39,776 nt of DNA. Source: Caryophanales bacterium UBA3375 (GTDB lineage Bacteria; Bacillota_I; Bacilli_A; UBA3375). The stretch covers positions 1 to 39,776 of the forward strand of contig DEQD01000032.1 of the NCBI GenBank assembly GCA_002359095.1, read 5' to 3'. The notes under the pieces were generated by a model. The model was not told the origin of the DNA. It did not search any database and saw nothing but the letters and a program-made list of their open reading frames with translations. Positions 1-8,415 of the stretch are shown in pieces. Position 1 is the first letter of the stretch. Every line of letters starts with the position of its first letter. Made by a program: the position numbers and the translations under genes.

Positions 1-21
1 AGGATCAAACTCTCAGTAAAA
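1..21 (-). rRNA. rrs: 5' end of 16S rRNA (partial, cut by window edge)
   Basis: The reverse complement of the first bases reads GAGAGTTTGATCCT, the universally conserved 5' end of bacterial 16S rRNA. The gene runs leftward out of the window. The mature 5' end is placed about 8 bases before AGAGTTTGATC by analogy with other bacteria, so the boundary near base 21 is approximate. Confidence 0.9.
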
Positions 22-72
22 ATTAAAGTTTATCTTGAACTCAAATTAATTGACAAGGTACATGTCTATTTA

Positions 73-86
73 GTTTTCAAGGTGCT
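73..86 (-). promoter_or_regulatory. boxA-like antitermination element in rRNA leader
   Basis: The minus-strand leader contains GCACCTTGAAAACT between the promoter and the 16S start. This resembles the TTTGAAAACT leader element of Bacillus rRNA operons, where Nus factors act. The resemblance is by motif only. Confidence 0.5.
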
Positions 87-108
87 TCCACACTTTAAGT
101 ACTTTAAT

Positions 109-137
109 AGTATAGCACAAAAAAATTTTTTTGTCAA
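109..137 (-). promoter_or_regulatory. rRNA operon promoter
   Basis: On the minus strand a perfect -35 TTGACA (132-137) is followed after exactly 17 bases by a -10 TATACT (109-114). Transcription would start near base 102 and give a leader of about 80 nt before 16S. This is the best sigma-A promoter match in the window, as expected for a strongly expressed operon. The spacer is an A7/T7 tract. Confidence 0.88.
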
Positions 138-191
138 GTTTTTTGCAATTTTTTTTAAAAAAGGGGTCTAACAATAGTGAAGGGAGAAAAA

Positions 192-728
192 ATGAAAAAG
201 ATAATTATTATCGGGTGTATTCTTTTGGTTCTTTTTGTTACTAACTTTTTTAGTAAAGAAAAAGAAGTAAAAGAAGAAGTAGAACAAAGCGATATTATTA
301 ATGAAGAAACAATAACTAACGATTTAGATACAATCGTTTTTCACATTAAAGGAGCAGTTAAAAATCCTGGCGTTTATTCGATTGCTTATGGTTCTTATTT
401 AAACCAAGCAATCGAATTAGCCGGTGGATTAGTTAATGCCAACACCGATTGTTTAAATCTTGCTCAAGTCGTTATTCCTTATCAAGAAATTATTATTCCA
501 AGTAAAGAAGAAGGATGTAGTGTAGATAGTAGTAATGGTGATTTAATTAACATTAACACCGCTAGTGTTAATGAATTAACTACTCTTTCAGGTATTGGTG
601 AGAGTAAAGCAAATGCTATTGTTGAGTATCGCAAAAACAACCCATTTGTTAAGATCGAAGATATTGTTAATGTTGAAGGAATAAGTAACAATCTATTTAA
701 CAAGATTAAAGACAAAATCACAGTTTAA
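192..728 (+). CDS. comEA: ComEA-like DNA-binding competence protein
   Basis: ComEA is the membrane-anchored receptor that binds double-stranded DNA outside the cell and passes it to the ComEC channel. The 178-residue protein has an N-terminal hydrophobic anchor (about residues 3-20), a charged linker, an SLBB domain (about 49-105, with IKGAVKNPGVY) and a C-terminal helix-hairpin-helix pair (about 117-178, with NINTAS and GIGESKANAI). The start is ATG 192, with AGGGAG five bases upstream. An in-frame GTG at 177 has no such site. The stop overlaps the comEC start by one base (TAATG), so the two are translationally coupled. The comEB gene found between them in Bacillus is absent. DNA uptake in this organism is inferred, not shown. 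Confidence 0.88.
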   Translation: MKKIIIIGCILLVLFVTNFFSKEKEVKEEVEQSDIINEETITNDLDTIVFHIKGAVKNPGVYSIAYGSYLNQAIELAGGLVNANTDCLNLAQVVIPYQEIIIPSKEEGCSVDSSNGDLININTASVNELTTLSGIGESKANAIVEYRKNNPFVKIEDIVNVEGISNNLFNKIKDKITV

Positions 729-2701
729 TGTTAATTCTTAATTTTTTATTTTTCTTAGTTAGTTTATTTTACGTTCCATTTTTTGGAATTTATTTGTTTA
801 CCAAAAGTAGAACAAAACTACTTTTTGTTTTACTAACTTTACTTTTGATTTCACATCAAAACTTTATTTTTAATAACCAGGGTGAAATTAAAAATGGAGA
901 AGTTGTGAAAATAAAAGTGATTAGTAATTTAAATCATAGTGATTATAATACAAGTTTTATAGGCTTAATTGATCACCAAAAATACCAAATAAAAACAAAA
1001 CTAAATAAACAAATAAATTACAATACAACATTAAAAGCTAGGGTAAAAGAAGTAAGCAGCATTGAAAATAGATGGTTAAATCCATCTAGTTTTGATACGA
1101 AAAAATATTATGCTTCTAATTTAATTTTTAAACAAATAGAAGTAGAAGAAGTAGAGTTAATTAATAATAATTCTTTTTTAGCAAAACTAAGAAGTTATCG
1201 AGAAAAGGAAATTAATAATAATTTTAAAAGTAAAGAAATTTATAATGCACTTGTTTTTGGTGATAAAGATTTTAGTGATGAAAATAAAGTGTTATTTCAA
1301 ACAACAGGAATCATTCATATCTTTTCTGTTTCAGGAATGCATGTTATATTTTTATTTAGTTTAATAAAAATAATTTGTTTAATTTTAAAACTAACCAAAA
1401 AGACTTCTAAATATATAACTTTGGTTTTTTCTAGCATCTATTTTTTTCTTGCTGGCGAAAACATTCCTATATTTCGAAGTGTAATAACAAATAATATTAG
1501 TAGTTTTTATAATATAAGTAAAATTAAAATATTAAATTATTTAGTTTTAATTTTACTTATATTAAATCCTTTTTTAATTTATAATCTTGGAGCAATACTT
1601 TCTTTTTTTATTACATACTCTTTATTACTTATTAAAGAAAATAAAGAATTTAGATTATCATGGTTTTTATTTATAATTGGAATACCGCTAGTAATAAATA
1701 CTAGTTATCAAATAAATTTATTTACTCCGTTAATTAATTTATTTGTTATTCCAATTATTACGGTTATTTTATTACCTCTTTGTTGGTTGTTATTTTTTAC
1801 AAAGTTAAGTGTTGTTGATGAAATTATTTATTTTATCTACAACTCTTTACTTAATGGTTTAAATATTATGAGTAATTTAAATATTGTTGTTGGTTTTATG
1901 TCGATTTTTATTTTAAGTCTTATCAGTTATTTAATTTATAAATTAATAACAATTAAAAAAAGCAAATATTTTTATTTGTTGTTAGTTATAATATGTGTAA
2001 ATCCAAGAAACATTGATAATAATTTTATTAGTTTTATTGATGTTAATCAAGGGGATAGTATTTTAGTTTCAACTAATTTTAAGAAAAATAATATTTTAAT
2101 TGATACAGGAAATGTTGATAGTAAAAACGAAGTTATTAAGTATCTTCATTATCAAGGAATAAGTAAAATTGATTGTTTAATTATTACCCACTTTGATGAT
2201 GATCATTGTGCTAACACAGATTCTTTAGTAAAAACTTTTAAGATTAAGAATATTGTTTCTAGTGATATAAATAGTGATTATAAATATAGAATAATTAAAA
2301 AAGATACAAGTTTTAATTTTGGTAGTTTTAAATTTAATTTAATTCCTCCTAAAAAGATATATGAAAAAGCAAATAATAATTCCTTAGTTGTTTTATTAGA
2401 AATTAAAAAAACTAAATTTTTATTAACAGGAGATATTGAAGAACAAAGAGAAGAAGAATTAATTAATAATAAATTAATTAGAAATATAGATTATTTAAAA
2501 GTAGCCCACCATGGTTCTAAAACTAGTAGTAATATTAATTTACTTAAAGTAATTAATCCTAAAGTAGCAATTATTAGTTGCGGTAAAAATAATATGTATA
2601 AGCATCCGCACCCTGATGTTGTAAATAGACTAAAGGAATTAGAGATTAAAATCTATCAAACTAATGTTGATGGAAATATTTTAATCTCAGACTTTAAGTA
2701 A
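728..2701 (+). CDS. comEC: ComEC/Rec2 DNA uptake channel
   Basis: ComEC forms the membrane pore through which single-stranded DNA enters during natural transformation. The 657-residue protein has a hydrophobic N-terminus, a central competence domain with many membrane spans (the loop FSVSGMHVIFLFS is characteristic) and a C-terminal metallo-beta-lactamase-like domain from about residue 435. That domain keeps LIDTGN, the metal motif HFDDDH (from His488), LTGD and AHHGS, which suggests an active nuclease. It is shorter than B. subtilis ComEC (about 776 residues), mainly in the N-terminal region. It is coupled to comEA by a one-base overlap and is followed by holA, the same neighbour as in Bacillus. 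Confidence 0.92.
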   Translation: MLILNFLFFLVSLFYVPFFGIYLFTKSRTKLLFVLLTLLLISHQNFIFNNQGEIKNGEVVKIKVISNLNHSDYNTSFIGLIDHQKYQIKTKLNKQINYNTTLKARVKEVSSIENRWLNPSSFDTKKYYASNLIFKQIEVEEVELINNNSFLAKLRSYREKEINNNFKSKEIYNALVFGDKDFSDENKVLFQTTGIIHIFSVSGMHVIFLFSLIKIICLILKLTKKTSKYITLVFSSIYFFLAGENIPIFRSVITNNISSFYNISKIKILNYLVLILLILNPFLIYNLGAILSFFITYSLLLIKENKEFRLSWFLFIIGIPLVINTSYQINLFTPLINLFVIPIITVILLPLCWLLFFTKLSVVDEIIYFIYNSLLNGLNIMSNLNIVVGFMSIFILSLISYLIYKLITIKKSKYFYLLLVIICVNPRNIDNNFISFIDVNQGDSILVSTNFKKNNILIDTGNVDSKNEVIKYLHYQGISKIDCLIITHFDDDHCANTDSLVKTFKIKNIVSSDINSDYKYRIIKKDTSFNFGSFKFNLIPPKKIYEKANNNSLVVLLEIKKTKFLLTGDIEEQREEELINNKLIRNIDYLKVAHHGSKTSSNINLLKVINPKVAIISCGKNNMYKHPHPDVVNRLKELEIKIYQTNVDGNILISDFK

Positions 2702-2719
2702 TTATGATAAGATATAGGT

Positions 2720-3544
2720 ATGAGAAAGTTTATACAAATAAAAAGTTATGATCATCTAAATTTTATAAAACAAGATTTCATTGATTTTGAAATCCTGTAT
2801 TTAAATATTGATAATATTAAAGAAATTTATAATCAAATAAATTCAATCTCTTTATTTAAACAAGATAACAAATATTTAATTATTGATCAAGAAGAATTAT
2901 TTGCTGGTATTTTAACTAATGATTTAAAAATATTTATTGATGCTTTAGATAATAATAAAGTAATGGTTGTAAAAAATATAAGTGAAGAAATACTAGATTA
3001 TATTAAAGACTTTAGTATTGAAGAAAAACAATTTGATAAAGTTGATATTATTAATCAAACAATAGAAAAGTTAAATATTAACATAGAAGAAGAAGCACTT
3101 AACTTACTTATTTTTAACTTAGATAAAAAAGAAACATTAATTATAAATGAATTAAATAAGTTATCAATATTAACTAATAATATAACTGTTGATGTTGTTA
3201 ATCAGTGTAGTTATAAAACACAAAATGCCCAAGCTTTTGATTTAGTAAAACTAGTTGTTAATAAACAAAATAGTCTAGCAAACAGATTAGGAAAACAATT
3301 ATTAGAACAAGATTTTGATGAAATTGGTTTACTTACATTTTTACAAAAACAAATATCAACTTTTTATTTAGTTAAAATATTATTATATAAATATAAAAAA
3401 TTAAGTATTGAATCATTACTTAATATCACATCATTTAGATTAGATATGATTATTGAAAATATAAAACATATTGATAAAGATAGTTTAGCTAACCTAATCA
3501 TAAAATTAAATCAAGAAGAACATCGAATAAAAAAGAACCACTAA
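2720..3544 (+). CDS. holA: DNA polymerase III delta subunit, short form
   Basis: HolA is the clamp-loader subunit that opens the sliding clamp (DnaN). The 274-residue protein matches the family best in its middle and C-terminal parts, for example AFDLVKLVVNKQ followed by ANRLGKQLLEQ. The position after comEC is conserved in Firmicutes. It is clearly shorter than B. subtilis HolA (about 347 residues). The usual opening strand with a YLLYGEE-like motif appears to be missing, and the protein starts close to the region equivalent to SLF..KKLIVV (here SLFKQDNKYLIID). The start codon has only a weak site (ATAGG). No in-frame upstream start restores the missing part. Identification rests on weak similarity plus synteny. 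Confidence 0.72.
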   Translation: MRKFIQIKSYDHLNFIKQDFIDFEILYLNIDNIKEIYNQINSISLFKQDNKYLIIDQEELFAGILTNDLKIFIDALDNNKVMVVKNISEEILDYIKDFSIEEKQFDKVDIINQTIEKLNINIEEEALNLLIFNLDKKETLIINELNKLSILTNNITVDVVNQCSYKTQNAQAFDLVKLVVNKQNSLANRLGKQLLEQDFDEIGLLTFLQKQISTFYLVKILLYKYKKLSIESLLNITSFRLDMIIENIKHIDKDSLANLIIKLNQEEHRIKKNH

Positions 3545-3565
3545 TTTAAAATTAGTGGTCTTTTT
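3537..3565. terminator. Bidirectional terminator between holA and rbfA
   Basis: ACCACTAATTT (3537-3547) pairs perfectly with AAATTAGTGGT (3549-3559). T-rich tails follow on both strands. The hairpin contains the stop codons of both converging genes (holA TAA 3542-3544, rbfA TAA 3552-3554). Confidence 0.85.
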
Positions 3566-3890
3566 CTTCATTTAATAATTGATCTATTTTATTATAGTTA
3601 TCTAAACTATCATCATATTTAAAAATTAGATTAGGAATCTTTCTAATTTTTAAATTAGTAGCAATACTTTCTTTTAAGATATGTGTATTATCTTTAATTT
3701 GTTCTTTAATAAAATCAAGATCTTGATCATTTAATACTTGAAAATAAATTTTAGCATCACACATATCTTTAGTAATAATTACATCGGTAATACTAACATA
3801 TTCACAACCATCAACTTCTTCATTTAAAGTTTTAGTTAAAATTTCTTTTATATCTTCTGCGATTCTTTCATATTTAAAAGTTGTTTTCAT
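3552..3890 (-). CDS. rbfA: Ribosome-binding factor A
   Basis: RbfA binds the 30S subunit during late 16S maturation and cold adaptation. The 112-residue product has the family's usual length. It shows the expected pattern: an N-terminal RVAEDIKEIL-like helix (YERIAEDIKEILTKTLNEEV), a central VSITDVIITKDMCDAKIYF strand pair and a late RKIPNLIFKYD segment. The ATG overlaps the stop of the upstream membrane-protein gene by four bases (ATGA), with AGGAG just upstream. rbfA usually sits in the nusA-infB operon; here it is the last gene of a lepA-led group. Confidence 0.88.
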   Translation of the reverse strand: MKTTFKYERIAEDIKEILTKTLNEEVDGCEYVSITDVIITKDMCDAKIYFQVLNDQDLDFIKEQIKDNTHILKESIATNLKIRKIPNLIFKYDDSLDNYNKIDQLLNEEKDH

Positions 3891-4804
3891 TTTTGCTCCT
3901 TAAAATTTTTTAATTCTAATTCTTCTGGTTTTATTTCAATATAAGCTTTATCTTCTTCGTAATAAATATCTTGTTCAAATAATTTCATAAATTGTTCATA
4001 ACCAAGAATTATTGTTTTTATATTTTTACCTACCGGATTACTTATATAAAAGAACGTTGTTTTATTAATTCCAATTTCAGGTAAATAAGTTTTTTGATTA
4101 GTAAAAATTGTTAGTCTTAGAATTTTAGTTTTAGTTAGTGGATTTATTACAAATTGATAACTATTATTATTTTCTTTTGTATTTTGATACATAGGTAAAT
4201 TTATTACTTTTTTAGAAAACATAAAGTTTTTTAGTATTACAAAGACAAGACTAAATAAAATAAAGATATTGATACATTCTATTGCTAAATAAATGTAGAG
4301 AATAAAATTATCTTGACTTGTAATTAAAATAAATAAATTTATAATCAATTGAAATATGCCAAATAAGTTAAATAAACTAAAAATAAAAATGATTAATGAA
4401 CATATTCTTGATATTGATATTGATTTTTTTAATCTTTCATTAATAAAATTTAAACCAGCAACAACAACTAATATTTTTCTTCTCCCATAACCATAAAAGA
4501 TTAAGAAGGTAATTAAAACATTTATTGTTAAGAAAATATAAGAACTAAAAGTAATTAAAGAATTAAAATCTTCTTTTTGATTTGTAATAATATTTATAAC
4601 ATTAACTAAAAAATCAGGTTCTATTAATTCCATTAAAAAACCAAGAAAAGGTAGGAGAAAAAAGATAAAAGGATAAACAAAAACTAATCTATTATTATAA
4701 ATTTTATCCCGAAAACTTTGTTCATTAATTTGTTTTTTTACAAATTTAACATAGACAAAAAAACTAATTAACGGAATTAAACTAGAAAGTAAACAAACTA
4801 ACAT
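3887..4804 (-). CDS. Multi-pass membrane protein of unknown function
   Basis: I do not recognise this 305-residue protein. It opens with a hydrophobic helix at the extreme N-terminus. Further hydrophobic segments lie near residues 42-62, 85-105, 135-160 and 170-195. A soluble C-terminal region of about 100 residues follows (YQFVINPLTKTKILRLTIF, LPEIGINKT, IEIKPEELEL). The C-terminal part looks beta-rich, with alternating polar and hydrophobic residues. It overlaps lepA by one base and rbfA by four, so it is co-translated with two ribosome-associated factors. That context hints at a house-keeping role in this lineage but does not define one. Confidence 0.8.
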   Translation of the reverse strand: MLVCLLSSLIPLISFFVYVKFVKKQINEQSFRDKIYNNRLVFVYPFIFFLLPFLGFLMELIEPDFLVNVINIITNQKEDFNSLITFSSYIFLTINVLITFLIFYGYGRRKILVVVAGLNFINERLKKSISISRICSLIIFIFSLFNLFGIFQLIINLFILITSQDNFILYIYLAIECINIFILFSLVFVILKNFMFSKKVINLPMYQNTKENNNSYQFVINPLTKTKILRLTIFTNQKTYLPEIGINKTTFFYISNPVGKNIKTIILGYEQFMKLFEQDIYYEEDKAYIEIKPEELELKNFKEQK

Positions 4805-6603
4805 TATTCCTCCGTACTTAAAACTGCAACAAATGCTTCTTGTGGAATTTCTACACTACCAACTTGTTTCATTCGTTTCTTACCTTGTTTTTGTTTTTCC
4901 AGTAATTTACGTTTACGACTAACATCCCCACCATAACATTTAGCTAAAACATTTTTGCGCATTGCTTTAATATTTGTTCTTGCTATAATTTTATTTCCTA
5001 TTGCTGCTTGAATTGGCACTTCAAATTGTTGACGCGGAATAATTTCTTTTAATTTTTCAATTACTGCTTTACCTCGTTCATAAGCAAAATCTTTATGCAT
5101 GATCGTAGCTAAGGCATCAACAATTTCTCCATTAAGTAATATATCTAATTTAACTAATTTATTTGGTTTGTTGCCAATTAAATCATAATCAAAACTTGCA
5201 TATCCTTTTGTTATTGATTTTAATTGGTCAAAGAAATCAAATACTATTTCTCCTAGTGGCATTTCATACTCAATATTAACACGCGTTTCATCTAAATAAT
5301 TCATATTAATATAAGTACCACGTTTTTTCTGACATAAATCCATTATGTTTCCAACATAATCTGTTGGAAGCATAATATTAGCTTTAACATATGGTTCTAA
5401 AATTTGATCGATAACTTGTGGTTCTGGAAGTTTAGTTGGATTTTCAACACTAATTATTTCGCCATTTGTTTTAATAACTTCATAAACAACACTAGGAGCT
5501 GTTGCAATTAATTCTAAATTATATTCTCTTTCTAATCGTTCTTGTATAATCTCCATGTGTAATAATCCTAAGAATCCACATCTAAATCCAAACCCTAGAG
5601 CTTGAGAAGTTTCTGGTTCAAATTCTAAACTAGAATCGCTAAGTTGTAGTTTTTCTAAAGCTTCACGTAAATCATTATATTTAGAACTATCAATTGGATA
5701 AATACCTGAAAATACTACCGGTTTTTGTTTTTTATATCCCGGTAGTGGTTCATCTGTTGGTTTTTTAGCTAGAGTTATTGTATCCCCAACACTTACATCT
5801 TGAATATTTTTAATACTTGCTGAAATCCAACCTACTTCACCAGCTACTAATTTATCTTTTTTTATTTCTTTTGGACTATTAATCCCTAATTCTATGACTT
5901 CATATTCACTACCACTAGCCATGAATTTTATTTTATCTCCGACTTTTACTTCTCCATCAAAGATACGAACACTAATCATTACTCCTCGGTATTGATCATA
6001 ATAACTATCAAAGATCAAACCTTTAAGCGGTTTATTAATATCTCCACTAGGTGGAGGTATTACTTCAACAACCTTTTCAAGTAACTCTTCAATTCCAATT
6101 CCATTTTTAGCACTAGTTAGTACTAAGTGTTTTGTATCTAAACCAATAACATCTTCAATTTCTTTTTTATATTTTTCTGGTTCAGCATTAGGTAAATCTA
6201 TTTTATTTAAAATTGGAATAATCTCTAAATTATTATCAATGGCTAAATAAACATTAGCTAAAGTTTGAGCTTCAACACCTTGAGCTGCATCAACAACTAA
6301 AATGGCTCCTTCACAAGCAGCTAAACTACGACTTACTTCATAAGTAAAGTCAACATGTCCTGGAGTATCAATTAAATGGAAAATATATTCTTCTCCATTT
6401 TTAGCTTTATACATTAGTTGCACAGCATTAAGTTTAATCGTAATCCCTCGCTCTTGTTCTAACTCCATACTATCAAGTAATTGATCACGCATCTCTCGAC
6501 TACTAACTGTATCTGTTAATTCTAAAATACGATCTGCTAGTGTCGACTTTCCATGATCAATATGAGCTATAATTGAAAAGTTTCTAATATTTTGTTGTTT
6601 CAT
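4804..6603 (-). CDS. lepA: Elongation factor 4 (LepA) GTPase
   Basis: LepA is a ribosome-binding translational GTPase implicated in back-translocation and initiation or assembly under stress. The 599-residue protein has the normal length. G1 is AHIDHGKST (13-21), G3 is DTPGH (79-83) and G4 is NKID (about 132-135). These are followed by EF-G-like domains and the LepA-specific C-terminus ([20 protein letters not shown], then [16 protein letters not shown]). The site AAGGAA precedes ATG. It lies downstream of rpsT, as in Bacillus (rpsT...lepA), although gpr and spoIIP, which separate them there, are missing. Confidence 0.96.
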   Translation of the reverse strand: MKQQNIRNFSIIAHIDHGKSTLADRILELTDTVSSREMRDQLLDSMELEQERGITIKLNAVQLMYKAKNGEEYIFHLIDTPGHVDFTYEVSRSLAACEGAILVVDAAQGVEAQTLANVYLAIDNNLEIIPILNKIDLPNAEPEKYKKEIEDVIGLDTKHLVLTSAKNGIGIEELLEKVVEVIPPPSGDINKPLKGLIFDSYYDQYRGVMISVRIFDGEVKVGDKIKFMASGSEYEVIELGINSPKEIKKDKLVAGEVGWISASIKNIQDVSVGDTITLAKKPTDEPLPGYKKQKPVVFSGIYPIDSSKYNDLREALEKLQLSDSSLEFEPETSQALGFGFRCGFLGLLHMEIIQERLEREYNLELIATAPSVVYEVIKTNGEIISVENPTKLPEPQVIDQILEPYVKANIMLPTDYVGNIMDLCQKKRGTYINMNYLDETRVNIEYEMPLGEIVFDFFDQLKSITKGYASFDYDLIGNKPNKLVKLDILLNGEIVDALATIMHKDFAYERGKAVIEKLKEIIPRQQFEVPIQAAIGNKIIARTNIKAMRKNVLAKCYGGDVSRKRKLLEKQKQGKKRMKQVGSVEIPQEAFVAVLSTEE

Positions 6604-6611
6604 AAATTCCT

Positions 6612-6642
6612 TTTATAAAAATAAGACCTAAATACTAGGTCT
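6612..6642 (-). terminator. Hairpin between rpsT and lepA (leaky terminator or attenuator)
   Basis: On the minus strand AGACCTA (revcomp of 6636-6642) pairs with TAGGTCT (revcomp of 6624-6630) across a 5-base loop, followed by TATTTTTATAAA. The stem is 7 bp and the U-tract is imperfect. No separate lepA promoter is evident, so partial read-through from rpsT is likely. Confidence 0.55.
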
Positions 6643-6651
6643 AGTTATAAA

Positions 6652-6909
6652 TTATTTATTAGCGATTTTTTTAGCAATAGTTGATTTTATTCTGTTTGCT
6701 TTATTTTTGTGAATAATACCTTTAGACACTGAAGCATCAACTTTTTTATAAATAGTTGGTAAAAATTCTTCAGCTTTTTTAATATCTTCTTGAATTAAAG
6801 TTTCCATTTTTTTAATTGCAGTTCTTAAATCAGAACGATGAGCTTTATTTCTCATTCTTGCTTTTTCATTTGTTTTAATTCTTTTTTGTTGTGATTTGAT
6901 ATTTGCCAT
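6652..6909 (-). CDS. rpsT: 30S ribosomal protein S20
   Basis: S20 binds the 5' domain of 16S rRNA. The 85-residue, lysine-rich helical protein begins MANIKSQQKRIKTNEKAR, the standard S20 opening, and includes KGIIHKNKANRIKSTIAK. The site AGGAG lies four bases before ATG. It is probably transcribed from its own extended -10 promoter just upstream. Confidence 0.96.
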   Translation of the reverse strand: MANIKSQQKRIKTNEKARMRNKAHRSDLRTAIKKMETLIQEDIKKAEEFLPTIYKKVDASVSKGIIHKNKANRIKSTIAKKIANK

Positions 6910-6945
6910 TTTTTCTCCTTTTAAATTCGATATAAAACTATAGTT

Positions 6946-6974
6946 ATTATATCAAATATTTTTTTTTTAGGTAA
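6946..6974 (-). promoter_or_regulatory. rpsT promoter (extended -10)
   Basis: On the minus strand TGATATAAT provides a TGN plus consensus -10 (6946-6951). At 17 bp spacing the -35 is a weak TTACCT (6969-6974). The promoter overlaps the 3' end of yaaA. Confidence 0.55.
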
Positions 6975-7188
6975 TAATTATCTTAATTTCATTATTTATG
7001 ATGATTTCATCACCACTAAAACATTTTTTTCTTTTTCTTGTTTCTACTTGATTATTATAAAAGATACTTTCGTTATCTATTAAGAAATTTATTTCTCCAC
7101 CACTACTAATAATATTTTCATACTTTAATAAATTAACTAAAGTAATATATTCTTGATTTTCTTCTAAATTAAAATAAATTACTTCCAT
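6967..7188 (-). CDS. yaaA: S4-domain RNA-binding protein, YaaA/RlbA type
   Basis: This 73-residue protein is a small S4-like RNA-binding domain. It shows ITLVNLLKYENIISSGGE followed by VETRKRKKCFSGDEI, matching the family pattern of LGxFLK..N...SGGEAK...VNGEVETRRGKKL..GD. It sits four bases after dnaN, the classical position in Firmicutes (dnaA-dnaN-yaaA-recF). recF does not follow. Its role is thought to be in ribosome or RNA biology near the origin, but it is not firmly established. Confidence 0.85.
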   Translation of the reverse strand: MEVIYFNLEENQEYITLVNLLKYENIISSGGEINFLIDNESIFYNNQVETRKRKKCFSGDEIIINNEIKIIIT

Positions 7189-7191
7189 TTT

Positions 7192-8304
7192 TTATGCCTT
7201 ATGAATCGGACTAATAACTTGTTTATTATTTTTTCTTTCAATATTTTCAATCAGTATTGGTGATAATTCATCTTTAACATTAACAATAATTGCTTCATCT
7301 TCTAAAGCATTAAGTGCTTGTAATAAATATTTAGGATCAACTCCAAAACTAATTGCTTTACCATTAACATTTGAAGGAATAAAACTTTCAGTTATATTAC
7401 CAAAGTCTGGGAATTCAGCTTTAATATATCCTATTTCATTATTAAATTCAATTTGAATACTAGGAGATAGTGAGTTTTTATTTAATTCTTCTATTTTTTC
7501 TAAAATAGGAATAATTTGAAATTTATTAACATAAAAACTAAAGTTAATATCTTGTGGAATTAATTTATTTAAATCAGGATAATCTTCTTTTATTATAGCA
7601 GTTTTTATATATAAACCTTCTAATTCAAATAATAAAGAATCGCCTAAGTTATAAATTTTTAATTCTTTATTTTCATCTATTAATGTATTGATTATTTTAC
7701 ATAATTCTTTATTAATTGTAAAGTTATCAGAATAATTAAGTTCTAAATTAACATTATAAATAGATAATCTTCTAGCATCAGTACTAGAAGCTGATAACTT
7801 ACCATTTTCAAATTTAAAGTTTATTCCCATTAAACTTTGATGATCTTTAATCATCGCTGCAGAGTGTTTAGTAGCTTTATATATTTTATTAAATGTAGTA
7901 GTTTGTAGTGTTATTGGAACTTTATTATTATGGTGGAATTCAATTCCTGGATAAGTATTAACATTATATGTTAAAACTTCCATCTTAGAATTTTTAGATT
8001 CAATTTTAGCTAATCCTTTATCTTCATTAACATCAATGATACTATATTGCCCATCTTGATTTTTAACAATAGCTGTTAAGAAATGAGCAGGAATAACACC
8101 TTCACCTTCTTCAATAATATTAATTCCCTCAGTTATATTCATTTTAATTGATAAGTCTTGTCTACTACTAATAAAAGAAGCACAATTATCTCTACATTCG
8201 ATTTTAATTCCATTAAGTGCTGGAATTACATTGCGATTATTAATTCCATTTTGTACTTTATTAATTGCATTTGTAAGTATTTCATTTTTAATTTCAAATT
8301 TCAT
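7192..8304 (-). CDS. dnaN: DNA polymerase III beta sliding clamp
   Basis: DnaN encircles DNA and tethers polymerase III and repair proteins. The 370-residue length is typical for three clamp domains. Visible marks are the N-terminal AINKVQNGINNRNVIPALNGIKI, the central MIKDHQSLMGINFKFENGKLSASSTDARRLS and the late INFSFYVNKFQIIPILEKI region. The C-terminus ends VISPIHKA instead of the common MPIRL-like tail, which is slightly atypical. AGGAG lies four bases before ATG. It is the second gene of the dnaA operon, with the putative unwinding region in the gap before it. Confidence 0.94.
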   Translation of the reverse strand: MKFEIKNEILTNAINKVQNGINNRNVIPALNGIKIECRDNCASFISSRQDLSIKMNITEGINIIEEGEGVIPAHFLTAIVKNQDGQYSIIDVNEDKGLAKIESKNSKMEVLTYNVNTYPGIEFHHNNKVPITLQTTTFNKIYKATKHSAAMIKDHQSLMGINFKFENGKLSASSTDARRLSIYNVNLELNYSDNFTINKELCKIINTLIDENKELKIYNLGDSLLFELEGLYIKTAIIKEDYPDLNKLIPQDINFSFYVNKFQIIPILEKIEELNKNSLSPSIQIEFNNEIGYIKAEFPDFGNITESFIPSNVNGKAISFGVDPKYLLQALNALEDEAIIVNVKDELSPILIENIERKNNKQVISPIHKA

Positions 8305-8340
8305 ATTTCTCCTAATCCCAATTAAGTTTTTATTAGTTTA

Positions 8341-8414
8341 TAATTATAATAATAATAGCGTGAATATGTGAAAATAGAAAATAATCCTTTATTTATCTAT
8401 CTTTTTTGTTCACA
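8341..8414. other. Putative oriC unwinding region (DnaA-trio plus DnaA-box-like sites)
   Basis: In the dnaA-dnaN gap the plus strand reads TAATAATAATAG (8347-8358), then CG, then TGAATATGTGAA. Read 3' to 5' from the boxes this is GAT-AAT-AAT-AAT, the repeat pattern of a DnaA-trio next to a short GC patch. Box-like sites are CGTGAATAT (8359-8367), TGTGAAAAT (8367-8375) and TTGTTCACA (8406-8414, 7 of 9 to TTATCCACA). The geometry matches the B. subtilis unwinding region after dnaA. It was assigned by pattern only. Confidence 0.6.
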
Positions 8415-8415
8415 T

